From Celeribacter halophilus (lineage in GTDB: Bacteria; Pseudomonadota; Alphaproteobacteria; Rhodobacterales; Rhodobacteraceae): 64,000 nucleotides of DNA. Made by a program: the position numbers and the translations under genes. This document shows, in pieces, positions 16,916 to 25,830 of the stretch. Below the pieces are notes generated by a model. It saw only the letters and a program-made list of their open reading frames with translations. It did no database searches and was not told the DNA's origin. Each line of letters starts with the position of its first letter. Position 1 is the stretch's first letter. The stretch covers positions 62,001 through 126,000 of the forward strand of contig NZ_FORY01000008.1 of the NCBI RefSeq assembly GCF_900114135.1, read 5' to 3'.

Positions 16916-17605
16916 TTAACCCAAAGCATAGCCTGCGCCGCGCACCGTGCGCACCGGATCTTCGCCACCGTGCTGGCACAAAGCCTTGCGGAGCCGACCG
17001 ATATGAACATCGACCGTGCGGGTGTCCACATAGATGTCACGCCCCCAGACCCGATCCAGAAGCTGTTCACGCGACCAGACGCGGCCCGGCTTCTCCATGA
17101 AGGTGGACAGGAGACGGAATTCTGTCGGGCCGAGCTTCAGAGACTCTTCGCCACGGGTCACGCGGTGGGTCTCGGAATCCAGTCGGATGTCCTGAAACTC
17201 CAGCACCAAACCTGTGGAGGCCGGACGCACGCGACGCAACTGTGTGCGCACACGCGCCATCAACTCAATCACCGAGTAGGGCTTGACCACATAATCGTCG
17301 GCACCGGTCTCCAGTCCGCGCACCCGATCCACCTCTTCGGAACGCGCCGAGAGCATGATGATCGGAATATCACGCGTGTCGGGGCGGGTTTTCAGGCGGC
17401 GACAGATTTCGATGCCCGAGACCCCCGGAAGCATCCAGTCCAGCACGATGATGTCGGGGCTGTCCTCGTCCACATAAAGCAGCGCGTCATCACCGTTCTC
17501 GGCTTTCGAGACGGCAAACCCTTCGGCTTCGAGGTTATAGGCGAGAACTTCCCGTTGTGCGGGCTCGTCCTCGACCACAAGAACGCGAGGTTGATCGGCA
17601 GACAT
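16916..17605 (-). CDS. phoB: Phosphate regulon response regulator PhoB
   Basis: A 229-residue OmpR-type regulator. The receiver domain (1-120) has the acidic pair Glu12-Asp13, phospho-acceptor Asp56 (IIVLDWMLPG) and the conserved Lys of YVVKPYS at about 108; the C-terminal winged helix (about 130-228) includes GPTEFRLLSTFMEKPG and VDVHIGRLRKAL. It activates Pho-box promoters when phosphorylated by PhoR. Its ATG overlaps the phoU stop by one base (TGATG), so it is the last gene of pstSCAB-phoU-phoB and is translationally coupled to phoU. A strong terminator follows. Confidence 0.95.
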   Translation of the reverse strand: MSADQPRVLVVEDEPAQREVLAYNLEAEGFAVSKAENGDDALLYVDEDSPDIIVLDWMLPGVSGIEICRRLKTRPDTRDIPIIMLSARSEEVDRVRGLETGADDYVVKPYSVIELMARVRTQLRRVRPASTGLVLEFQDIRLDSETHRVTRGEESLKLGPTEFRLLSTFMEKPGRVWSREQLLDRVWGRDIYVDTRTVDVHIGRLRKALCQHGGEDPVRTVRGAGYALG

Positions 17606-18333
17606 CAGGCGTCCTCCACACCCAGATCGGGTTGCGAGGAGGTCACATCCCCTTTCGGGCGTGCATCATCGGGCATTTCGCCGGTGGTGAGGTAGATCAC
17701 CTGTTCGGCAATCGAGGTGGCGTGATCGCCCATGCGCTCGATGTTCTTGGCGATGAAATGCAGGTGCATACAGGCGGTGATGTTGCGCGGATCTTCCATC
17801 ATATAGGTCAGGAATTCGCGGAACAAAGCGTTATACATCTGGTCCACATCAAGGTCGCGGTGGCGGACTTCGCTGGCCAGACCTTCGTCGCGCTGGATAT
17901 AGGCATCAAGTGCGAGACGCAGCATTTCCTCGACCTCGCGCGCCATGCGGCGGATGGAGGGCGCGGCCCCTTCGATGGGCGACATGTTGACCAGAACACC
18001 GGTGCGCTTGGCAAGGTTCTTGGCATAGTCACCACAGCGCTCAAGATTGGTGGAGATTTTCATCACCGTCAGAACCGTGCGCAAATCACCCGCTGTCGGA
18101 GAGCGCAACGCCAGAAGACGCGCGGCCTCCTCGTTCACGTCTTCTTCAAGCTTGTCGATAGCGACGTCGGCTTTGCGCACCTTTTCGGCCAATTCCACAT
18201 CGCGCTCTTCAAGCGCTTGTGCGGCATCCTTGATGGCGACTTCGACTAAACCGCCCATTTTCATGATCATCGCCTGAATGGATTCGAGATCGCGGTCGAA
18301 CGCCGAGGCAATATGTTTGCTGTCGTTATGCAT
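17605..18333 (-). CDS. phoU: Phosphate signalling protein PhoU
   Basis: A 242-residue protein of two three-helix PhoU repeats (about 15-105 and 118-210), with the acidic metal-contact segments ERCGDYAKN and ERMGDHATS in matching places of the two halves. PhoU links the Pst transporter to PhoR and is needed to shut off the regulon when phosphate is plentiful. It lies 11 bases after pstB and overlaps phoB by one base, the usual order in alphaproteobacteria. Confidence 0.95.
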   Translation of the reverse strand: MHNDSKHIASAFDRDLESIQAMIMKMGGLVEVAIKDAAQALEERDVELAEKVRKADVAIDKLEEDVNEEAARLLALRSPTAGDLRTVLTVMKISTNLERCGDYAKNLAKRTGVLVNMSPIEGAAPSIRRMAREVEEMLRLALDAYIQRDEGLASEVRHRDLDVDQMYNALFREFLTYMMEDPRNITACMHLHFIAKNIERMGDHATSIAEQVIYLTTGEMPDDARPKGDVTSSQPDLGVEDA

Positions 18334-18344
18334 GGGTCTCTCCC

Positions 18345-19142
18345 TTAGCCGATCCGGCCAGTGATATAGCTTTCGGTGCGTTCATCTTGCGGATTGGTGA
18401 AAATCTGTTCCGTGTCACCGTATTCCACAAGGTTGCCCAAGTGGAAGAACGCGGTTTTCTGGCTGACGCGGGCGGCCTGTTGCATGGAGTGGGTCACGAT
18501 GACGACGGAGAAGTTCTCGCGCAGCTCGTCGATGAGTTCCTCGACCTGCAAGGTGGCAATCGGGTCCAGCGCGGAACAGGGTTCGTCCATCAGGAGCACT
18601 TCCGGCTCGGTCGCGACAGCGCGCGCGATACACAGACGCTGTTGCTGCCCACCCGACAGACCGGTGCCCGGCGCATCAAGACGGTCTTTGACCTCGTCCC
18701 AGATCGCCCCGCGACGCAGGGCTTTTTCAACGATCTCGTCGAGATCGGCCTTGTTCTTCGCCAGACCGTGAATGCGCGGGCCATAGGCGATGTTGTCATA
18801 GATCGACTTCGGGAACGGGTTCGGACGCTGGAACACCATGCCCACCTTGGCGCGAAGCTGCACCGGATCGACGCGCTTGTCGTAGATGTCTTCGCCATCA
18901 AGCAGGATATTGCCCTCCACGCGGCAGATGTCGATCGTATCGTTCATCCGGTTCAGACAACGCAGGAAGGTCGACTTGCCACAGCCCGACGGACCGATAA
19001 AGGCGGTCACGGTCTTGTCGCGGATCTCCACATCGACATCCTTGATCGCATGGGTATCGCCGTAGAAAACTTGCACGCCTTTGGCAGAGATTTTTGTGTC
19101 GTTCATATCCACGTCTTTTCTCACAATTCGCATATCGTTCAT
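18345..19142 (-). CDS. pstB: Phosphate ABC transporter ATP-binding protein PstB
   Basis: A 265-residue ATPase of the PstSCAB high-affinity phosphate importer. Walker A is GPSGCGKST, followed by [12 protein letters not shown], the signature is [16 protein letters not shown], and Walker B is [13 protein letters not shown]. The ATG at 19142 has GAGGAC seven bases upstream; an internal ATG at residue 13 ([10 protein letters not shown]) also fits the family start. It lies 19 bases after pstA and 11 before phoU. Confidence 0.95.
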   Translation of the reverse strand: MNDMRIVRKDVDMNDTKISAKGVQVFYGDTHAIKDVDVEIRDKTVTAFIGPSGCGKSTFLRCLNRMNDTIDICRVEGNILLDGEDIYDKRVDPVQLRAKVGMVFQRPNPFPKSIYDNIAYGPRIHGLAKNKADLDEIVEKALRRGAIWDEVKDRLDAPGTGLSGGQQQRLCIARAVATEPEVLLMDEPCSALDPIATLQVEELIDELRENFSVVIVTHSMQQAARVSQKTAFFHLGNLVEYGDTEQIFTNPQDERTESYITGRIG

Positions 19143-19161
19143 AGCTCTGTCCTCAACTCGT

Positions 19162-20499
19162 TTACCAACGGCGCTCGAAGCGGCGGCGCAGGATGACAGC
19201 GATGATGTTCATCGTCATCAGGAACATAAGAAGGATGATGATCCCGCCCCAGGCACGTTCATAATACGCAGGGTCGGCACGTTTCGCCCATTCGTAAATC
19301 TGGGCCGGCATCGCGGAGTTCGGGTCCAGAAAGCCGCCGAGAAAGCCGTCAGGCATGTCAGAGGCGATGTAGCCCACCATCCCGATCAGCAGAAGCGGCG
19401 CGGTTTCGCCCAGAGCCTGCGCCAGACCGATGATGGTCCCCGTCAGGATGCCCGGCATGGCCAGCGGCAGCACATGGTGGAAGACCGACTGCATCTTGGA
19501 GGCGCCCACACCCAAAGCCGCGTCGCGGATCGAGGGCGGCACGGCCTTGAGGCTTGCCCGCGTCGAGATGATGATCGTCGGCAGCGTCATAAGCGTCAGC
19601 ACGAGCCCCCCTACCAGCGGCGCGGATTGCGGCAGATGCGCGAACTGGATGAACACGGCCAGACCGAGGATACCGAAGACGATGGAGGGCACGGCGGCGA
19701 GGTTGGAGATGTTCACCTCGATGAGATCGGTCCAGCGGTTTTGCGGCGCGAATTCCTCAAGATAGATCGACGCGGCCACCCCGATGGGCAGAGCGCAGAG
19801 CAACACCACCAGCATCATGAAGAACGACCCGACCATTGCCACGCCCATACCCGCCTGTTCGGGACGGCTCTCGGAGGCATCGGCACCGGTGATGAAATCC
19901 CAGTTAAAGCTCTTTTTCACGATCCCCGCGTCACGCAACCCGTCAACGAGATCGAAATGCTCGGCGTCGATGTTCTTGTCACGCTCCACGCTCTCGCGGG
20001 TCACACGGCCTTTGAGGTAGCCGTCCACACGCGAGGTCGCCAGCACGCGAAACTCGATGGTCTGGCCGATAAGATCGGGATTGGCGATCACCTCGTCGCG
20101 CAGCTGTGCCGCCGCAGAGGCCGAAATCAGCGCCTTCATGTCACCGCGTTTGGTGAAGGGGGTCTCGATCCCCTGCGCCTGCACCATGTCGAACACGGCC
20201 TGCTGGATCAGAGGGTTGTAGCCGAAGGTCGACACTTTCTTGATGTCTTCGATGTCGCGGTTGCCCGCTTTGTCGAGTTTGGTCTCGTCCAGATGGACCG
20301 GCACGGTGAGGAAGGTCTGCTGAAACGCGCCCGTCCCGTTGGAGAAGATCGCGGTCAGCAGGATCACCAGAAACACCAGCCCCGTGGCAATCGCGGCAAT
20401 CCCGAAAAAGCGGAAACGTTTTTCTGCGGCGTTGCGTTTTGCGGTGCGGGCGTCCTGAACGAGCAGGGAGTTGGCGGGATTGTTCATAGCATCAGACAT
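19162..20499 (-). CDS. pstA: Phosphate ABC transporter permease PstA (long, DUF3333-type)
   Basis: A 445-residue inner-membrane permease. The C-terminal 270 residues form the six-helix permease with the EAA loop around [22 protein letters not shown]. The first 170 residues add one membrane helix (about 30-55) and a periplasmic region, as in the DUF3333-bearing PstA proteins of alphaproteobacteria, whereas enteric PstA is about 300 residues. Its ATG overlaps the pstC stop by one base (TGATG). The role of the extra domain is unknown. Confidence 0.93.
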   Translation of the reverse strand: MSDAMNNPANSLLVQDARTAKRNAAEKRFRFFGIAAIATGLVFLVILLTAIFSNGTGAFQQTFLTVPVHLDETKLDKAGNRDIEDIKKVSTFGYNPLIQQAVFDMVQAQGIETPFTKRGDMKALISASAAAQLRDEVIANPDLIGQTIEFRVLATSRVDGYLKGRVTRESVERDKNIDAEHFDLVDGLRDAGIVKKSFNWDFITGADASESRPEQAGMGVAMVGSFFMMLVVLLCALPIGVAASIYLEEFAPQNRWTDLIEVNISNLAAVPSIVFGILGLAVFIQFAHLPQSAPLVGGLVLTLMTLPTIIISTRASLKAVPPSIRDAALGVGASKMQSVFHHVLPLAMPGILTGTIIGLAQALGETAPLLLIGMVGYIASDMPDGFLGGFLDPNSAMPAQIYEWAKRADPAYYERAWGGIIILLMFLMTMNIIAVILRRRFERRW

Positions 20500-21974
20500 C
20501 AGTCATATTGCTCCCGATATTTGCGCACGATGTAGAGCGCGAAGACGTTAAGGGCGAGGGTCAGGACAAAGAGCGTCATGCCAAGGGCAAAGGCCACAAG
20601 GGCTTCGGGCGAGGCAAAGTCGCTGTCGCCGGTGAGCTGGCTGACGATCTTGGCGGTGACCGTGGTCATGGCTTCAAACGGGTTGAGCGACAGGCTGGCG
20701 GCGGCCCCTGCCCCCATCACCACGATCATGGTCTCGCCGATAGCACGCGAGGCGGCCAGAAGCACAGCCCCCACGATCCCCGGCAAGGCCGCTGGCAGAA
20801 CCACCTGTTTGATGGTCTCCGATTGCGTGGCCCCCAGACCGTAAGAGCCGTCACGCATGGCCTGAGGCACGGCGTTGATAATGTCGTCGGACAGCGAGGA
20901 CACGAAGGGAATAAGCATGATCCCCATAGCAATCCCTGCGGTCATCACGGCGCGCTGGCCTTGCATCCAGCCAAGCCCGCCATCATCCCCGAAGACACTC
21001 AGAAGCATCGGCCCGAGGGTCAGCAAGGCGAAAAGCCCGTAAACAATGGTCGGAATACCAGCCAGAACCTCAAGCATCGGTTTTGCAAAGGCACGCACTT
21101 TCGGTCCGGCATATTCGGAGAGGTAGATCGCGGCGAAGAGCCCGATGGGCACGGCCACCAGAAGCGCCACGATGGAGATGTAGAACGTCCCCCACAACAG
21201 CGGCAGAACACCAAGCGCCGAAGACCCGCCACGGCCAGAGAAACTCGGCGACCATTCCAGAAGCGTGAAGAAGTCCAGCGCCGGATAGAGTTTGAAGAAT
21301 TCGACCGTGTTGAAGATCAGCGACAGAACGATGCCCAAAGTGGTCAGAACCGCAACAGAGGCCCCTGCCATCAACATCGCCAGAATGCTGCGCTCGACAA
21401 TATTGCGGGCGCGGAAATCCTTGTGGCTCTCCTTGAGCCCCCAGAGCAGTCCGGCCAGAGCGACAAGGATCACCAGAGCGCTGCGGACCAGTTTGCCGGA
21501 GCCGTTCATGACGCGATATTTCTGCGCGGCGGCCAGAACCGGTTGGGTGATGTTCGAGGTCACGACCTGCCCTGCATCTTTCAGACGCTGGGTGATGTCG
21601 GTGAAATCCGTGCGCGCGTTGCGTGCAGCGGATTCGTCCATGAGGCCTTCGTTCACAAGATGGTCGATCCCGTCCGCTGTGCGGCGCACTTCGGCCATCA
21701 CGAGGCCAAGATTGGATCCTTCGGCAATTTCACTTTCCGGGATCATGGAGGAGACCGTCTTATTGATGATGAGGGGCTGAACGATGAGCGCAAGCACCAG
21801 CACGAGAAAGGCGGGAACCGCCGCTTTCAGCGCCACGTTCCAGCCATAGTAGCCCGGAAGAGAATGAAGGTGACGTGCGTCGCCCCCCGCGCTTTGCATC
21901 GCGCGCCCGCGTCCGATCACATAGCCCGAGGCCGCGATCGCGAGTACGATTAAGACCAACCAGAGAAAAGGCAT
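20499..21974 (-). CDS. pstC: Phosphate ABC transporter permease PstC (long form)
   Basis: A 491-residue permease. The conserved six-helix part with the EAA loop (AVPQAMRDGSYGLGATQSE) occupies the last 280 residues; the first 200 carry two or three hydrophobic segments around a periplasmic region, matching the long PstA partner. A GTG two codons upstream (21980) is a possible alternative start, but the ATG at 21974 begins MPFLWLVLI, a clean first helix. It lies 106 bases after pstS behind two hairpins and overlaps pstA by one base. Confidence 0.92.
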   Translation of the reverse strand: MPFLWLVLIVLAIAASGYVIGRGRAMQSAGGDARHLHSLPGYYGWNVALKAAVPAFLVLVLALIVQPLIINKTVSSMIPESEIAEGSNLGLVMAEVRRTADGIDHLVNEGLMDESAARNARTDFTDITQRLKDAGQVVTSNITQPVLAAAQKYRVMNGSGKLVRSALVILVALAGLLWGLKESHKDFRARNIVERSILAMLMAGASVAVLTTLGIVLSLIFNTVEFFKLYPALDFFTLLEWSPSFSGRGGSSALGVLPLLWGTFYISIVALLVAVPIGLFAAIYLSEYAGPKVRAFAKPMLEVLAGIPTIVYGLFALLTLGPMLLSVFGDDGGLGWMQGQRAVMTAGIAMGIMLIPFVSSLSDDIINAVPQAMRDGSYGLGATQSETIKQVVLPAALPGIVGAVLLAASRAIGETMIVVMGAGAAASLSLNPFEAMTTVTAKIVSQLTGDSDFASPEALVAFALGMTLFVLTLALNVFALYIVRKYREQYD

Positions 21975-22020
21975 TGCCACCCCGTATGAAGTTTAAGTTG
22001 AAAAAGGTCTCAAAGAGGAC

Positions 22021-22073
22021 GGGGCGGCGGGCATGCCGCCCCGACTATGGGCAAGGCACCTAAGAGAGGTGCC
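22021..22073 (-). promoter_or_regulatory. Two mRNA hairpins between pstS and pstC
   Basis: On the minus strand a 7-bp stem (GGCACCT with AGGTGCC, 22055-22073) follows the pstS stop at once, then an 8-bp GC stem (GGGGCGGC with GCCGCCCC, 22021-22042). Neither is followed by a T run at once, so they look like 3'-end stabilisers or partial attenuators that let pstS be expressed above pstCAB. Confidence 0.65.
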
Positions 22074-22080
22074 GGAAAAC

Positions 22081-23112
22081 TTACTGCATCACGTCTTCAG
22101 CAGCGACAGCAGCCTGTGTGGCGGCCAGTTCTGGGTCGGACACAAGGCCGTATTCCGCAAGCGGGCCATCGGGGCCAGCGATCTCGTCGGAGACAAAGAA
22201 TTCAGCGAATTCTTTCAGACCCGGGATCACGCCGATGTGGGCTTTTTTCACATAGAAGTAGAGCGGACGGGAGACAGGGTATTCGCCGGAAGCGATGGTT
22301 TCTGTCGTCGGCTCGACACCGGACATGGTGGCCACTTTGAGCTTGTCGGTGTTGTTCTCGTAGAAGGCCAGACCGAAGACGCCGATGCCGTTGGAGTTGG
22401 CGTCGATGGAGGCGAGCGTCTCGGTGTAGTCGCCGTCGATGTCCACAGCGCGACCATCGGAGGCCACAGCGAGACATGCGTCTTCTGCGTCATCTTCGGA
22501 CATGCCGCCAGCGATCATGGCTTCCATTGCGCCAGTGGCTTCACAGCCTGCGGCGATCACTTTTTCTTCGAACACTTCACGGGTGCCGTGCTTGGTGCCC
22601 GGAATGAAGGCAAGAATGTCTTCGGCCGGAAGATCGGCGTTGAAGTCGGACCACTGTTTGTAGGGGTTGTCGACCAGCGCACCGTCGACGACAACTTTCG
22701 GTGCCAGAGCGTTGAAAATGTCGGAAGGCGTGAAGGTGGTGTAAGCCGGACCGTCGAGCTGCGAAGCAAACACGATGCCATCATAGCCGATGCGCACTTC
22801 GATGATGTCGGTCACACCGTTTTCGGCACAGGCCGCAATTTCCTTGTCGCGGATTTTGCGCGATGCGTTGGCAATGTCGGTTTGCTCTTCGCCAACACCT
22901 TGGCAGAAACGTTTGAGACCTGCGGAAGACCCGCCGGATTCCACGACCGGTGTCGGGAAGTCAAAGTTCTCGCCAAAGGCTTCGGCCACGATGGAGGCAT
23001 AGGGAAGAACTGTGGAGGACCCGGCGACTTGCACCTGATCACGGGCAGAGGCTGCGGAGGCCGAAACGGCTGCGATCGCGATCGCGGAAGCGGTCAGTTT
23101 CACAAAGGACAT
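22081..23112 (-). CDS. pstS: Phosphate-binding protein PstS
   Basis: A 343-residue periplasmic binding protein with a Sec signal peptide (cut probably after ASAASA, about residue 22). The phosphate-loop GSSTVLPYAS and the SGGSSAGLKRFC segment (about residues 58-69) provide the anion contacts, and GTKHGTREVFEEKV gives the second-domain contacts. It captures phosphate for PstCAB. AGGAG stands six bases before the ATG at 23112; the open frame reaches 23133 but that start has no site. It is first in the pstSCAB-phoU-phoB operon, with PhoB half-sites upstream. Confidence 0.95.
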   Translation of the reverse strand: MSFVKLTASAIAIAAVSASAASARDQVQVAGSSTVLPYASIVAEAFGENFDFPTPVVESGGSSAGLKRFCQGVGEEQTDIANASRKIRDKEIAACAENGVTDIIEVRIGYDGIVFASQLDGPAYTTFTPSDIFNALAPKVVVDGALVDNPYKQWSDFNADLPAEDILAFIPGTKHGTREVFEEKVIAAGCEATGAMEAMIAGGMSEDDAEDACLAVASDGRAVDIDGDYTETLASIDANSNGIGVFGLAFYENNTDKLKVATMSGVEPTTETIASGEYPVSRPLYFYVKKAHIGVIPGLKEFAEFFVSDEIAGPDGPLAEYGLVSDPELAATQAAVAAEDVMQ

Positions 23113-23204
23113 GGTTTGCTCCTGAATTTGCATAATGTCCGAGAGCGGTATTGCTCTCTTGCAGGCGGTTTAGGCGGTGGCTGCAATGCTTTTGTGAAAC
23201 TTAT

Positions 23205-23222
23205 GTAACAGTTACATGACAG
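23205..23222 (-). promoter_or_regulatory. Pho box, proximal, before pstS
   Basis: On the minus strand CTGTCAT, four bases, CTGTTAC: the first half is a perfect PhoB half-site and the second matches five of seven, with the correct 11-base period. It lies 92 bases before the pstS start, where a PhoB site replacing the -35 is expected. Confidence 0.75.
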
Positions 23223-23297
23223 ATGACGTGTTTTTCCTAGACATCTTGTCAATTTGCGCAGGAAACGCCCCCGAACGGGGCTATTACGCGGAGTTTT

Positions 23298-23334
23298 GTG
23301 ACAGGCGGGAAAGATATGTGACAGTCTGTGACGG
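23298..23334 (-). promoter_or_regulatory. Distal cluster of PhoB half-site-like repeats before pstS
   Basis: On the minus strand four heptamers CCGTCAC (23328-23334), CTGTCAC (23318-23324), CTTTCCC (23307-23313) and CTGTCAC (23298-23304) recur every 9 to 11 bases. They resemble the CTGTCAT half-site in direct orientation and lie about 190 bases before pstS. They may be auxiliary PhoB sites. The rest of the 322-base gap (23113-23434) shows no gene. Confidence 0.55.
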
Positions 23335-23434
23335 TCCGACACCGACGACGTCAACGGCAAGAATCGTGCCAACAAGCACAGCACTGGCCTCAGGGCGCAC
23401 GGGTCCAAGTCAAACTGGCCTAAACGCGTGCCCC

Positions 23435-24502
23435 TTATTCGTAGGGCAGGATGACAGAGAAACAACTGCCCTGCCCCACATGGCTCTCGACGCGCAGGCG
23501 TCCGCGGTGGCGATTCAGAATGTGTTTCACAATGGCCAGCCCCAGCCCCGTCCCGCCCATCTCCCGCGAACGGTGCGAATCCACGCGGTAGAACCGCTCG
23601 GTCAGGCGCGGGATGTGCTGGGTGGCGATGCCCTCGCCCTGATCCGAGATGTCCACGCGGATTGCGGAACTGCGCATGGTCGGCTCCACCGTGTGCGAGG
23701 TCAGGCACACATGCACCTCCTTGTCGCGCCCGCCGTATTTGATGGCGTTCTCGATCAGGTTGGTAAAGACCTGCGTCAACTGGTCATGGTCGCCGGGCAC
23801 CTCTTCGGTCCCGTCTGCCCCTTCTAGGATCAGATCAACCCCCTGCGCTTCGGCCACGGGATGCAGACTGCTGACGACAGAGCGCAGAACGGCGGGAATA
23901 TCGACCTGATCTGTCGGTCGCACGCGCCGCTCCGCCTCGACACGCGACAGGGACAGAAGATCTCCCACAATGCGATTCATCCGCTGCGCTTCGCGGGACA
24001 TGATTTCCAGAAAGCGTTTGCGGGCGACATCATCTTCAGAGGCCGGTCCCAAAAGCGTTTCGATAAAGCCGAGCACCGCCGTCAAAGGCGTGCGCAACTC
24101 ATGGCTGACATTGGCGACAAAATCGCGGCGCATCTGTCCGGCTTCGTTCAGCTCGGTCTTGTCTTCGAATGCCACCGTCACACAGGCGAAATCCGCAACC
24201 GTCACAGGCCGCACCACAACGTCATACACCAGTTCGCGCTGGCTTTCCGTGATGCGATAGACCGTTTCCGCAGGCTCGGAGAGGCGAAGGACGTTCTCAA
24301 TTGCATCCAGCAGCATCGGCTGGCGCAGCACAGTGATGTAGTGGCGCCCGACCATCGCCTCACTAAAAAGCGTGCGCGCTGGGGCATTGGCCGCCATGAT
24401 CCGCTCGTCGCGCCCGACCACGACCAGCGGCAAAGGCATGGCATCGGCCACCGCCTCCATCATTTCGTCGCCATAAGTGACCTGTTTCAAACTGTTCAAC
24501 AT
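23435..24502 (-). CDS. phoR: Phosphate sensor histidine kinase PhoR (soluble form)
   Basis: A 355-residue kinase. A PAS domain (about 12-115) precedes the HisKA helix with phospho-acceptor His134 (FVANVSHELRTPL) and an HATPase domain (N box FTNLIENAIKYGG, G1 DQGEGI, G2 GGTGLGLAIVKHI). It phosphorylates PhoB. Unlike enteric PhoR, no N-terminal membrane helix is visible: the first residues, MLNSLKQVTYGDEMMEAV, are polar. The ATG at 24502 is preferred; one at 24535 would add 11 basic residues. It ends 322 bases before pstS, which has its own promoter region, and is divergent from a gene of unknown role. Confidence 0.92.
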   Translation of the reverse strand: MLNSLKQVTYGDEMMEAVADAMPLPLVVVGRDERIMAANAPARTLFSEAMVGRHYITVLRQPMLLDAIENVLRLSEPAETVYRITESQRELVYDVVVRPVTVADFACVTVAFEDKTELNEAGQMRRDFVANVSHELRTPLTAVLGFIETLLGPASEDDVARKRFLEIMSREAQRMNRIVGDLLSLSRVEAERRVRPTDQVDIPAVLRSVVSSLHPVAEAQGVDLILEGADGTEEVPGDHDQLTQVFTNLIENAIKYGGRDKEVHVCLTSHTVEPTMRSSAIRVDISDQGEGIATQHIPRLTERFYRVDSHRSREMGGTGLGLAIVKHILNRHRGRLRVESHVGQGSCFSVILPYE

Positions 24503-24829
24503 GGGATGTCCCGATTTTTGCCGTCTCCGAAGCATTTCAAAAAGCTCTCTACGGGCTTTCGAGAAACACTTTCCACCCTATTGATGTCATGGGTGCTCCA
24601 CAATCAACTTGAGCAATCCATCAGACGGCCAAGTGCATCCAGTCAGGCCTTAACGCCCCCATGTAACCGTCTCATGACAGCGCTCATATTCTGGACAACT
24701 CACCAGAGAAACCGCACAGCGGGCTTTGCATTTTGCGATACATTTTCATTTTTGGAAAAAATACCGTTGCATTTTCATTACTTTGCCTCTTTTGTCACAA
24801 ATCATTGAGGCACAAAATCGGAACCCGTC
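24503..24829. other. Divergent spacer phoR / unknown gene
   Basis: The 327 bases hold no gene. A direct repeat CATTTTCATT occurs at 24741-24750 and 24770-24779, and GCCTC/GAGGC arms 18 bases apart lie about 45 to 15 bases before the plus-strand start. No Pho box matching the pstS ones was seen. Confidence 0.4.
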
Positions 24830-25255
24830 ATGGGCAGCATGCGGCAGAACATATTCGGTGATCTCATCGCACATCTCGACGAGGCAGACACAGCGCCCCG
24901 GAGAATGATCCTGATGGTGGGTGATCCGCAACGGATGCAAATGCTGAAAAAGTATTATCCGCAGCGCACCGGTTTTTTCCTGATCGAATTTTCCGATCTG
25001 ACGCAGGATATTCTCAACAGCATTGCTCCAGACTGTGTCGTGGCTCCGGCGCTCTGCGCACAGTTCGACTGTCTCGAACTGGCAGACCTCCTGCATCGCG
25101 CAGGGTTCAGGGGCAGTTTCCGCGCTATCCCCAAAGGGCTGCCACGTCCGGACCTGATCCGCGAGGAAATCGCCAGCCTCTACCCGTCTCTCGACTTCGA
25201 TATGCTGGACCTCACGCCTGTCCAACCTGTCCAGATCCGCGCGGCGCTACATTAG
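24830..25255 (+). CDS. Hypothetical protein with a receiver-like fold pattern
   Basis: A 141-residue soluble protein that I do not recognise. Its layout recalls a CheY-type receiver: a first strand and turn MILMVGDPQRMQMLKKYY, then PDCVVAPALCAQFDCLELAD followed by LLHRAGFRGSFRAIP, which parallels the third strand to fourth strand of receivers. The acidic pair and the phospho-acceptor Asp are missing (Val-Gly-Asp and Ala-Pro-Ala in their places), so phosphorylation would not be expected. It is transcribed away from phoR and ends 44 bases from the convergent carbonic anhydrase gene. GGAAC stands before the ATG at 24830; an ATG three codons on is possible. The gene call is fair, the fold an inference. 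Confidence 0.7.
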   Translation: MGSMRQNIFGDLIAHLDEADTAPRRMILMVGDPQRMQMLKKYYPQRTGFFLIEFSDLTQDILNSIAPDCVVAPALCAQFDCLELADLLHRAGFRGSFRAIPKGLPRPDLIREEIASLYPSLDFDMLDLTPVQPVQIRAALH

Positions 25256-25299
25256 AGCGCGGCACGAGGCTTTTGGCGTGGCTGCGGGAACACCCCGCC

Positions 25300-25830
25300 T
25301 CAGTCGAGCGGTTTCAACCCGTCGCGAAACCGTTGCGCGTTTTGCTGATAATGCAAAGCAGAGGCCTTGAGACCCGCAATTTGCGCTTCGCTCAAAACCC
25401 GCACCACCTTGCCCGGACTGCCCATGACCAGAGAATTGTCAGGGATTTCCTTGCCTTCCGTGATGAGCGCACAGGCTCCGATCAGACAATTCCGGCCGAT
25501 TTTCGCCCCGTTCAATACGGTCGCGCCCATGCCGATCAGGCTGTTCTCGCCAATCACACAGCCATGCAACATCGCCTTGTGCCCGATGGTGCAGCCCGCG
25601 CCGATGGTCAACGGAAAGCCCATATCGGTATGCAGCACGGAGTTTTCCTGAATATTCGTGCCTTCCCCCACATGGATCGCCTCATTATCCCCTCTGAGCG
25701 TAGCCCCGAACCAGATATTCGCGCCTTCCTCCAAAATCACCTTGCCGATGACATTGGCATCCGGCGCTACCCAGTAATCACCGTTTTCCGGCAAGACCGG
25801 CGCGTGATCGTTCAATGCGTAGAGCGTCAT
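25300..25830 (-). CDS. Gamma-class carbonic anhydrase family protein
   Basis: A 176-residue left-handed beta-helix protein made of hexapeptide repeats (for example [21 protein letters not shown]). The three histidines of the zinc site are visible: VLHTD, then IGHKAMLHG with two. Proteins of this YrdA/PaaY group resemble gamma carbonic anhydrases, some with CO2 hydration activity, others with unknown substrates. The C-terminal helix follows the helix domain as usual. It overlaps the end of gmk by four bases (ATGA) and so is translated from the same message. Confidence 0.87.
   Translation of the reverse strand: MTLYALNDHAPVLPENGDYWVAPDANVIGKVILEEGANIWFGATLRGDNEAIHVGEGTNIQENSVLHTDMGFPLTIGAGCTIGHKAMLHGCVIGENSLIGMGATVLNGAKIGRNCLIGACALITEGKEIPDNSLVMGSPGKVVRVLSEAQIAGLKASALHYQQNAQRFRDGLKPLD

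Noticed and set aside
19081-21953. Two long plus-strand frames (484 and 481 codons) opposite pstA and pstC
   Set aside because: Products are full of His, Arg and Gln as expected for the antisense of hydrophobic genes; the permeases are clearly the coding strand.
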